DNA from: Limnomonas spitsbergensis | Lineage: Eukaryota; Chlorophyta; Chlorophyceae; Chlamydomonadales | NCBI GenBank assembly: GCA_037349105.1 | Contig: JAYJMM010000103.1 | Location: forward strand, 1,364,001-1,428,000 | Direction: 5' to 3' | Length of the DNA: 64,000 bases | In this document: piece after piece, positions 1 to 8,589 of the stretch | Position numbering within the stretch: position 1 is the stretch's first letter | How the letters are laid out: every line of letters begins with the position of its first letter | Made by a program: the position numbers and the translations under genes | The notes under the pieces: model-generated | Database searches by the model: none | Seen by the model: only the letters and a program-made list of their open reading frames with translations | What the model was told of the DNA's origin: nothing

Positions 1-240
1 GACTAGTGGTGCATCAGCCTACGCTGTCCTGACCGATCGTAAGCTTGTGCGATGATCATCATAATGCCTCCATCCGATCCATACGTCAATCCTCGTGTCC
101 TGCACGCTTTACCCAGCACTATCTCTTTGTCGACAGTTCCTGATATTGATTTGCAGTGTGCCGCCAACCTGAATCAGATTCATGATGTTAAATATCTCTG
201 ACTTCTAATATGACACAAGGACACACCCATTTGGAGGCTA

Positions 241-408
241 GTGTTGTGTTCGGCCCTGATAGGAAGTCCTTTACCAGGGGGAGCTAGGATATAATGACTG
301 TCATGTGGTTGTCTGGAATGTTGGCAATGGCTCCAACAGCCCACATGATGGCTGTCATGTCCCAGCTCCCCGTGGCCAGGGACTTCCTATCAGGGCTGAA
401 TGCAACAC
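241..408. repeat. Long inverted repeat (hairpin 1, condensed copy)
   Basis: Arms of about 68 bp (241-308 and 341-408) are imperfect inverted repeats around a loop of about 32 bp. Both outer ends read GTGTTG inward. The arms share CCTGATAGGAAGTCC and GGGGAGCT. Most arm differences would be G-U wobbles in RNA read from this strand. It is the first of two tandem foldback units spaced about 413 bp apart. Confidence 0.8.
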
Positions 409-653
409 TTGGCTCCAGATTGGTGTGCCTTTATGTTGTATGACTAATGGATCAGACCTAGTGTGCTTAGAAACGCACGTCCTTGCATGACTTTTGCTAG
501 GAATCATCCGGGAGCACTAACTAAAGACCCCAAGACAAGGGCGGCACTTTTTGACAACTCCTGATATCGAATGACTATGTCCCTCTAACCTCAATGAGAT
601 CCATGACGTAAATTATCTTCATCAGGCACAAGGGCACACCCATTTGAAGGCTA

Positions 654-820
654 GTGTTGTGTTCGGCCCAGATAGGAAGTCCTTTACCAGGGGGAGCTGG
701 GGCATAACAGCCATCATGTGATTGTCTCAATTGTGGCAATGGCTTCAACAGCCCACATGATGGCTGTCATGTCCCAGCTCCCCGTGGCCAGGGACTTCCT
801 ATCTGGGCTGAATGCAACAC
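654..820. repeat. Long inverted repeat (hairpin 2, condensed copy)
   Basis: This is the second foldback unit, with arms of about 67 bp. The stem reads CCAGATAGG against CCTATCTGG, where hairpin 1 reads CCTGATAGG against CCTATCAGG. Both arms therefore changed together. The flanks (CACACCCATTTG upstream, TTGGCTCCAGATTGG downstream) are also shared with hairpin 1, showing a tandem duplication of a unit of about 413 bp. Confidence 0.8.
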
Positions 821-1529
821 TTGGCTCCAGATTGGTGTGCCTTTATGTTGTATGACTAATGACTTAGATCCAGTAGGGCCACATATGCAAAAAATCTGGG
901 AGCGTAACTCATCCTGAGACCCCAAGACGATTGTTGCACCTTTGGAGGACAACTCGGATAGAATATTTCATGGGTGAGCTAGGTCTCTTAGACATCCCAC
1001 TTTGGCCAGGGGCAACTCCTCAGCCAGAGAGCTCAGATCAAAACGATGCATCCCCATGGGGCCTATGCATGCAGCGCCACAAGGGGCCAGCAGGCAATGA
1101 CAAGGCTCAGTCCCACTTTTGGTATGGATGCTACCAGCGTTCTACGAATGGACCACTTCCCCCCAAAACACAGTTGTTTGTTTGCCAATACCGGTGTTTG
1201 CTGTGAATAAAGCCTTGGCTAGAGTCTGCGATTTAAGGGCAAAATGTCATTTGAACCACCTTCCGCTCGACAGATCGGCTTCCAAGCCCAGAACAATCGG
1301 GGCAAGAAAAAAATCGGACTTATGAAAGCAACGGTCTCGGCGGTAGGCCAAGGCCATGTTGCCTTTGCAGGACTTGCGGCTGGGCATGGTAGATTCGCTC
1401 ATCAGTCAACACACTAACACATGAACTTGCACCTGAGGTATCAAGCATGGCTGCCTACTCAGCCCCTATTCAGTCTCCATTTCAGCGATCGGCATAGGGC
1501 ACTGTGCTGGGGGCAGGGCGAAGACTTGG

Positions 1530-2021
1530 GTGCCTCTTAATGATCTCTCCTTGCTAGCCAGCAGCCCGGCAGGACTGCATCACATGCTAGTTGCCCTGCA
1601 TGAATATGCGGCGGTCAAACAGCTCCAGGTCAGCGTAAGTAAGACAGAGATATTGGTGTTTCGCAGCCGCTTAGCAACGCAGCGCTGGCAATCAGCCCAA
1701 ACTTGCGAGTATGGCCCCGATAGGCTAACGCTGAAGCGTGTCCAAGAATTCAAACTCTTGGGCATCATCCAAAACCAGAACAGCAGCGTAAGGAAGGCGG
1801 CTATGCAAGGTAGAGAGGGGCCTTTGGCTGCCGCGTTGCAGCGTGTCCGCCGCATAGCCGCCAAGGTGCGCCTCATCTACCTACGCGTGTTGGCATCTGT
1901 CTATGGCGCCCGTCAGGCCGCGGCATTGCCTCAAACGCAAGATGCAGTCCAGCTTCCTCTAGCATTTGCGCCATGCTGCAAGGCTACCTCCGTCTGTTGC
2001 CAGCTGGGGGGTCATAACTGA
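1530..2021 (+). mobile_element. Non-LTR retrotransposon reverse transcriptase fragment
   Basis: The 163-codon frame carries the second half of a LINE-type reverse transcriptase palm: an LNDLSLLAS segment where the YADD box is expected, then VSVSKTEILVF and FKLLGI. The usual catalytic YADD is altered (the first Asp is Asn), so this copy is presumed dead. Upstream frames 1119-1325 are broken pieces of probably the same element. The frame stops soon after the palm and then block 1 ends. The longer relative is at 17854-18985. Clade not determined. Confidence 0.65.
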
Positions 2022-2617
2022 TAAGGGAGCTGCAGATCCAGCCGTTACAACGAAGTTGGTGGCAGCATGTGTTGGCAGTGTTTATTCATTCATGTGTCCA
2101 TACCTCCACACCTCCACCCATCCACAGTTGCCATGCTGTGCCCTCATGACAGTAGTGATGACACGTGCCCTCGACTCTTGTGTTCAGCAAAACCGTTGTA
2201 AATGCTGTCTGTCCTCCCCACTTCCATAACTCCCCAACTTACCCCTCTCCCCCTCTCCACCTCTCCACTTCCACACCTCCACACCTCCACACCTCCACAC
2301 CCCCATTGTATGTGTTCAGGGAAACTTTGGTAGATGCTGTCATGTCCTCCCCACCTCTTTACCTTCCCACCTCTCCCCCTCTCCACCTCCACACCTTTCC
2401 ACTTCCACACCTCCACACCTCTCCACCTCCACACCTCCACACGTGCTCTCCCCAGTTATATGAGGCTCAGCTGGCACATGAGCTGCAGTGGGAGCGAGAG
2501 TGGGCCAAGGTGGTCGGCATCAGCACCGAGGTGCCGGAGCTGGAGCTGTCAACGGTACCACCACAGGAAGAGGATGAGGTGAGCCGGGTGTAGGACCCTA
2601 AAAGCATATATGACTCA

Positions 2618-2811
2618 CTGTAGATTTTCTTTGCCTTCCCTCATGATTAATGTTGTTTGGGGTTGAGGGATCCATCAATATATTAATTACAGTATCGGTT
2701 GTCGACGCCAGTCTCAGTCTGAAATTAATAGGCCGTCGATAATTTGCCCTGAGGGCAGCATTAAAACCAATCGTTTTTTCATACCCGAGGGAAGGCAAAT
2801 TAAATCTACGG
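2618..2811 (+). mobile_element. MITE-like element, family A (copy 1)
   Basis: A 194-bp element with 25-bp terminal inverted repeats (TGTAGATTTTCTTTGCC at the left; GGCAAATTAAATCTACGG at the right). An inner GTCGACGCC/GTCGATAA pair and a CCCTGAGGGCAG palindrome are present. A candidate 2-bp target duplication CA flanks it. It lies in an intron of the gene X copy. The downstream counterpart is at 25401-25594. Confidence 0.75.
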
Positions 2812-2906
2812 CATATGGTTATAGGCTAAATTGGGCTTTCAAGGGGTCACTGGAAAAGGAAAGCTTAGAAATTTCCCTGAGTTAAGCTCACATAAACAGT
2901 ACCTAC

Positions 2907-3295
2907 CCTGTCCATGCCCTTGCCCTAACATCCGCCTCTACCCTGCCCTTGCCCTAACATCCGCCTCTACCCTGCCCTTGCCCTAACATCCGCCTCTACC
3001 CTGCCCTTGCCCTAACATCTGCCTCTACCCTGCCCTTGCTCTAACATCCGCCTCTACCCTGCCCTTGCCCTAACATCCGCCTCTACCCTGCCCTTGCCCT
3101 AACATCTGCCTCTACCCTGCATGCCCTTGCCCTAACATCCGCCTCTACCCTGCCCTTGCCCTAACATCCGCCTCTACCCTGCCCTTGCCCTAACATCCGC
3201 CTCTACCCTGCCCTTGCCCTAACATCTGCCTCTACCCTGCCCTTGCCCTAACATCCGCCTCTACCCTGCCTTTGCCCTAGCATTTGCCACTACCC
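2907..3295 (+). repeat. 29-bp minisatellite, about 14 units
   Basis: Tandem units containing CTACCCTGCCCTTGCCCTAA and CATCCGCCT repeat every 29 bp within an intron of the gene X copy. The equivalent place in the downstream copy (25690-25760) holds only one to two units, so the array expanded or contracted after the duplication. Confidence 0.9.
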
Positions 3296-3394
3296 TGCCC
3301 CTCAGGTCAACATGACGTTGAGTCTAGTACTGCTGCACGGTTTAGTGCTACCCCCCTCCCGACCTGATTCAATCATATACTAACAAAAGCTGCT

Positions 3395-3835
3395 ACTAGA
3401 CCCTAACACCCTAATACCCTAACACCCTAACACCCTAACACCCTAACACCCTAACACCCTAACACCCTGACACCCTAACACCCTAACACCCTAACACCCT
3501 AACACCCTGACACCCTAACGCCCTGACACCCTGACACCCTGACACCCTGACGCCCTGACAGGCTGACACCCTGACACCCTAACACCCTAACACCCTGACA
3601 CCCTGACACCCTAACACCCTAACACCCTAACACCCTAACACCCTAACACCCTAACACCCTAACACCCTAACACCCTAACACCCTAACACCCTAACACCCT
3701 GACACCCTGACACCCTAACACCCTAACACCCTAACACCCTAACACCCTAACGCCCTGACACCCTGACACCCTAACACCCTAACACCCTAACACCCTAACA
3801 CCCTGACACCCTGGCACCCAAAACCCTAACACCCC
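3395..3835 (+). repeat. CCCTAACA/CCCTGACA octamer array (telomere-like)
   Basis: About 440 bp of the octamer CCCTAACA mixed with CCCTGACA; the complement of the main unit is TGTTAGGG. It sits between two copies of a 3' splice site-like segment (GTCAACATGACGTTGAGTCT near 3305 and GGATGACCTTGAGTCTGG near 3852). The same array occupies the same intron at 25858-26345. Its position inside a gene argues against a chromosome end. Confidence 0.9.
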
Positions 3836-4019
3836 ACCCCCTGCCCCTAAGGCCAGGATGACCTTGAGTCTGGTACGCTGAACGGTACTATGCTTCCCCC
3901 CAGACCTGATTCAAGCAAGCCTCAACAAAGCCCGGCCCTTCACCCCAAACCCTAAATCCTAAAACCTACCCCCTGCCCCTCTGGCCAGGATGATCTTGAG
4001 TCTGGGACCATGCTGGCGA

Positions 4020-4665
4020 AGAGGGCTCGGCTGCGGAAGCATGCTGGCATCAACCAAGTCATTCGGGTGAGTCACCAATCATGTTTTATTTCTGTTTCAG
4101 GTATCTTTGTCATGCGAGATGTTTGAGGGGTGGGCTTTCTGGGGGGAACAATGGGGGTGGCAACATGTGGGCAGGCATCAACCAAGTCATTCGGGTGAGT
4201 CACCGATCGAATTTTATTTCTGTTTCAGGTATTTTTGTTGTGCAAGATGTGGGAGGGATGGGCTTCTGGCCGGAGAAATGGGGGATGGGCAAGAGGATTG
4301 GGGGTGGCAACATGCGGGCAGGCATCAACTCAGTCGTTCGGGTGGGTCGTCCCTTAAATTCAAATATTACTATAGGTATGTGTCTTAAATGCTGCCAGGA
4401 TTCCCTCAATTTATTTTATCCTGGAAATTATGAATATGGAAGGTATTTCGAGAGTGACGGCACCCTAGGCAGAAGAGGTGACAATGGCAACATGCCGCAG
4501 GCATGCATCAACCAAGCTGTCTTGGTGGGTCGCCATTTTATTTCCGTTGCCATTACCGGTAGTATTTTTTGTATTTTCAGCCAACCTGTTTTTTGAGGGG
4601 TGGCCTGGACAGGAAGGCTTGGCAGCATGCTGGCATCAACCAAAATATTGAAGTGGGTCACTGAT
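4020..4665 (+). repeat. Tandem copies of an exon end plus 5' splice site
   Basis: The end of the gene X-like exon at 3989-4066 (GCTGGCATCAACCAAGTC, then CGG and GTGAGTCACC) recurs near 4160-4200, 4310-4347, 4490-4530 and 4620-4660 with increasing divergence. Each of the first four copies keeps a GT after the exon-like end. Between copies there is intron-like sequence. The same array is at 26540-27125. Confidence 0.8.
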
Positions 4666-5403
4666 TCCTTGTAAATTCTAGCTCAGGTACCGCCGGTAAC
4701 ACCCAGATCTAATGACCCCAGATCCCTAACCCCAAAAATCTTCTTTACCCCAGATCCCGTTAACCTTGGATCCAATAAATCCCTGGATCCTGTCTGTTTG
4801 GCAGGCCTGGTGGGACTGAATGCCCAAGGACGATGTCGAGGTGCAGCTGCCCAGCAGCAGCGCCGCCAATTATGCCACGGGGTCAACTGAGAAAAGGTGC
4901 GCATGCCTCTGCGTGTGTGCGCACCGTAATGTGTGCATGTATGTTTATTTTGTTATGCCCCATCACGACTTTGAGCGCACCTGCCATACTGGTGTCGTGC
5001 ATTGCATATTTTCTGGATCACGGCTCATATGTGTGACTAAGTATGACCGAGTGCAACTAAATGTGACTGTGCACATGTCTGTCTCCCTACACCCTGTTTA
5101 GGGAAAAAGAGACAGAAACGGTACAGGGCATTGTGAAACCTGTATACTGCGCGATGGTGCTGGCGATTCAGGAGGTGGGTTTCTAAAGATTTTTCTTGTG
5201 TGTAGATGTGTACTCCGCGATGGTGCTGGCGATTCAGGAGGTGGGTTTCTAGGGAGGATTGTGTGTGTGTGGATGTGCACTGCATCTCATCTACGCCATG
5301 CTCCAATACAAACAGCCCCTCACTCTCGTCCACCTCTTGCTCAACCCCCCTAGGTTTTAGGGTTCAGGTTTTAAGGGTTAGGGGTTAGGGTTTGCCCATC
5401 TTA

Positions 5404-5584
5404 CCGTAGATTTGATTTTCCTTCCCTCATAATTAAAGCTGTTTGAGGGATCCATGCAAAAAATAGATCGATTGTCGACGCCTGCTTTCAGTCAAGGGTT
5501 ACGGGTGTTAGTCGACATTTTGAGGGCAGAGCATTAAAATAAATCGTTTTTTGATACCCGAGGGAAGGCAGATCAAATCTATTG
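5404..5584 (+). mobile_element. MITE-like element, family A (copy 2)
   Basis: Inverted-repeat ends CCGTAGATTTGATTTTCC and GGCAGATCAAATCTATTG, with an inner GTCGAC pair and GAGGGCAGAGCATTAAAA. A candidate TA dinucleotide flanks both sides. It lies in the intron before the last exon of the gene X copy; its duplicate is at 40252-40430. Confidence 0.7.
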
Positions 5585-5977
5585 TATACCATGCGCCCAT
5601 TAAAGCAGCTCCTTTTTCTGACCCACCCCTAGCTCCAATCAGACAACCCCAGTCGCCCTAACCCACCCCTTCCTCGAATTCCAACGATCCCTTGCTGCAG
5701 AAATGGCGGCCGCCGAGCCTCCTACATGCTCTCGGGCCAGCCCCCGGTTCTAACCGCCCGGCAGGCCCGCAAGAAGCGAGAAGCGCTCCACCCGCCGCGG
5801 AAGCTGCTGGAAGATCTGAAGGATCTGTACCGCGACATCCAGGGACCGTACATCATGTACAGCAACAGGATACCCGACCGGCGTCCGCAGCCCGCAGCAG
5901 GTCAGGGCTCGCCATCACCGACCCTGAAGAGGCTGGCGCTGTCTGGGGAGTGACTGAGATGAGTGACCTAAAAGAAT

Positions 5978-6052
5978 CTGTACCGCAACGTCCAGGGGCC
6001 GTACATCTTGTGCTGCAACAGGGTTCCCGACCGGCGCCCGCAGCCTTCCAAG
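5978..6052 (+). repeat. Second copy of an exon tail
   Basis: A divergent tandem copy of the end of the exon at 5701-5900 (TGTACCGCAACGTCCAGGGG, later CCCGACCGGCG), again followed by GTCAG. The same duplication is at 40823-40899, so it predates the large duplication. Confidence 0.7.
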
Positions 6053-7921
6053 GGTCAGTCCCACCATCCCTGAGTCAAAGGCAGGTGTTGTCCATGGAGT
6101 GACTAGGGGATTGCGGCCGAGAGTAATGTCTGTTGGAGGTGACTTAAAGGAGTGCGGCCAAGAAGAGTGACTGAGGGAAGAGTGGCCAGGGGGGGTCAGC
6201 AAAATTTAGTCACTCTTCTTGACGTGGCCCCAAACCACACGGCAGAGACCCAAGCCGTCTTTTAGGTTTGGACAGCATAAGAAAGGGTTAAGGGGTTGAC
6301 AGGCTAGAGAGGGCTTAGTGTTAAAGGTTCAGAGTTTCAGTCTGAGGAAGGGCGCTAGCAGGTTGACAAGGTTAGTGCACCTCTCTATATTACATTTTTC
6401 TCTTTTAGGTCCTCACTACCGTAAGGCTCTCTCATGCATTTCCGAGTTCTGGCTCGGGTTTGTCATGGCTGCGGGCAAACGCTTCGGATTATTTTTTTGG
6501 GGGGGGGCCTTGCAAGGAAAATGGTAACGGCGCTGAAGCGGCCTCGGTCCATTCACGCCGCACTGTTTTCTGAACCCTCACGCCCCTGCCGGGCATAGTT
6601 TTATTCTCTTCTTTATCTCTCTCATTGTCAGGATCCCGAGCCCATACTGCCCAGGCACTAGTATTTTTCTTATTGACTCGCATGTGTCATGACGTATGGG
6701 TGCCGCTGGTGCAGCCCCTGTGGGGCTCTTAAGATGACTCATTATAGGCAGCCCTAACTTTGCCATGGCCTTAATTTCCACAAGCTCAACCAGCAGGAGA
6801 GGATCTCGAGCTTTTGCATGTTTTCGCTCAAATTGGTCTGCACAAGGCATGAAACTGGGCTTTTGCATAGATTTGCTGAGCGTCATCGTTCCGTTTTTGG
6901 TCGTTACAGGCGTCGGCGGAAGATCCTTTCCAGGCTTATCAGCCGAATCTTGTTCTTTTCTTACTTGTGCCCAGTCTCGTTGCATGGGCCCTATGCCTCC
7001 CTGGGCTGCAACGCCCACTAGCATGCACGTCCTTAAGCGCATCACCACGCCATATGAAATGCAAATATGTGTACGGTACAGCGTACGTTTATGCATCTTT
7101 GGGGAGCTTCTTCACATGTGCAGGCACATATCGCCGTGATATGTTGCGGTGCAACACGAAAGTTACATTTCACAAAATACCTTCACTGGGGCGGAAGTGG
7201 TCCAGTGGTGCGACATTGGGGGCATACATTTGTAGAGGTTGAGGGATCGATCCCGTTAAGCGGTCTTCTCTCTCACCCCGCCTACAATGCTGGGTCCCAT
7301 GTTCTTGCCACCTCAAATGGGAGGTCTGCACTCTGCACCTTGGCCCAGGCTGTGCATGGTAGCTGCAATTGAGCCCAATCATTCCGTACCAGCCCCACAT
7401 GGGGTGAGCGTTCAGCAGGGCCCAGCAAATATGCACGGTTTTTAACTTTACATGACACCATTATCGCTCTGATAGGCACACGGTTCGCCTGTCTGACACC
7501 TCCCACCAAATTACAGAAAACAACTTTGACATGCCTGATAGTCTGTTACCTGTCGAAGTGACGGGTGAACGAAAACAACCCCAAAACCACCCACATGTTC
7601 TATTAACTTTCTGGGCATATTTTTGCAATGTGTTCGCGTCTCAGGTTTTTAGGGTTGGGCGGCTGGTCTCACACCTTGTAAAGTCCTAGCAAAATGTCCA
7701 CTCAAGGAAATACCCCCCAAAACTGACCCAAAGGAGAAGTTAGTCAGTTCACCATGTTAGCAATCTACCCACGAGCCACTCATCGGTGAATTGTGTGAAG
7801 TTTTTACTCTCCCATGGGGGCATCACAAACATTGGTAGACAGCAGGACAAACGCAAGACATAGCAGTTATCCCTGTCTCGAGCTCCATAAGATCCATACC
7901 TCACCTTCTCTCTACCAATAC

Positions 7922-8311
7922 CTAAAACTTCTCAACAAGTTCGGTCCTGGTCAGTGCACTGAGCACCTGACATGCATATACCGTGTAATAATTCCTTGAC
8001 CATGGCAGGCTCGTGGCAATCCTAGGTTGGTAGGGTCCGTGCTGCTTTCCACTCTTCCAGATGTGTTTCACCGCAAGTCCGTAACAGAAGTCCCTGGATC
8101 TGCTGCCGCCAGTAGAGGGCCGAGCGGGGTCTGGTAGCTCAATTTCAGCACTCGTGCAGGGAGATTCAGGTTCCATTTGTAGGCATCCAAATAGTAGAAT
8201 CAGCATCGTTGTGCAAGAATTATGCGCTAGCATCATCCAAAAAACACGGCCAAATAATCGGATAATTGGCTTGCCATCATTGTACAGCGCGTCATCGACA
8301 ACGCAGATCAC
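7922..8311 (-). other. Open frame shared by both duplicates, unknown
   Basis: A 129-codon frame containing ICVVDDALY, GKPIIRLFGR and PARPSTGGSRS. The duplicate at 42835-43224 keeps the same length, with about a dozen amino-acid differences. That high share of replacement changes does not suggest protein-level selection. It could be part of a gene divergent from HISN1, transposon remains or chance. I do not recognise a family. Confidence 0.2.
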
Positions 8312-8415
8312 GAAATCACCTCTCTCTCCCTGTCGTCAGCCTATCTTCATACTAGATTGTAGCCAGCACATAGGCGTTCCGTCGAGGAAGTTGGCGGCTG
8401 GTGCCATCAGAAAAT

Positions 8416-8589
8416 ATGCAGGCTTGGCAGTGGCAGCATCAAAACAGGACCAGGAAGTGGGGGGAAGCAGTGGCGGCGTCAATACAGGACCAGGCAGGGG
8501 GGGGTAGCAGTGGCGGCGTCAATACAGGACCGGGCAGGGGGGGGGGGATAGCAGTGGCGGCGTCAATACAGGACCAGGCAGGGGGATAG
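8416..8589 (+). pseudogene. HISN1 start codon and upstream region fused to a minisatellite
   Basis: The ATG at 8416-8418 and everything upstream correspond to the HISN1 start at 43327. After ATGCAGGC the frame enters the 40-bp minisatellite and stays open for 57 codons (MQAWQWQHQ..., then repeat-encoded AASIQDQAGG and SSGGVNTGPG). If the copied promoter works, this would make a short repeat peptide or a repeat-containing transcript. No HISN1 sequence beyond the first 8 coding bases is present here. Confidence 0.55.

Larger units (their letters stand above)
1..2070 (+). repeat. Segmental duplication block 1, condensed copy
   Basis: This block matches 16329-18393 base for base apart from scattered substitutions and small indels. 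It starts at the window edge, so its left limit is unknown. It contains two long hairpins and a degenerate reverse transcriptase. Similarity to the downstream copy stops at GGCAGCATGT (2061-2070 versus about 18384-18393). A few bases later the sequence continues as the counterpart of 24850 onward. Confidence 0.9.
2078..5284 (+). repeat. Segmental duplication block 2, condensed copy
   Basis: Matches 24850-27770 in order and orientation. It begins with CT-rich CCACACCTCCAC repeats and includes four exons of the gene X copy. Differences from the downstream copy include a much longer 29-bp minisatellite (2907-3295), absence of the extra partial exon seen at 27235, and fewer exon-end repeats near 5150-5280. 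The match ends at GATGTGCACTGC. Confidence 0.9.
2456..5953 (+). pseudogene. Truncated copy of gene X (central exons missing, one nonsense codon)
   Basis: Five exons correspond to gene X exons with the same splice phases: 2456-2578 (ends PPQEEDE), 3989-4066 (DDLESGTML to GINQVIR), 4805-4896 (MPKDDVEVQLP segment), 5102-5174 (EKETETVQG to MVLAIQE) and 5701-5900 (ARQARKKREAL to RPQPAA; open to a stop at 5951-5953). Exon 3 has TGA at 4817-4819 where gene X has TGG (Trp). Gene X exons at 29767-39918 have no counterpart: the copy jumps from the 5102 exon and its repeats straight to the last exon. A deletion plus a stop argues for a non-functional copy; transcription cannot be judged. Confidence 0.75.
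5285..8423 (+). repeat. Segmental duplication block 3, condensed copy
   Basis: Matches 40133-43334: the last gene X exon, the gene X-HISN1 intergenic region and the first 8 bases of the HISN1 coding sequence. Identity stops at ATGCAGGC, where the downstream copy continues as the HISN1 transit peptide and this copy turns into the minisatellite. Junction homology with block 2 is at most one or two bases. Confidence 0.9.

Noticed and set aside
3395..3835. Chromosome end (telomere)
   Set aside because: Octamer array lies between exons of a gene copy and is duplicated at 25858; it is internal.
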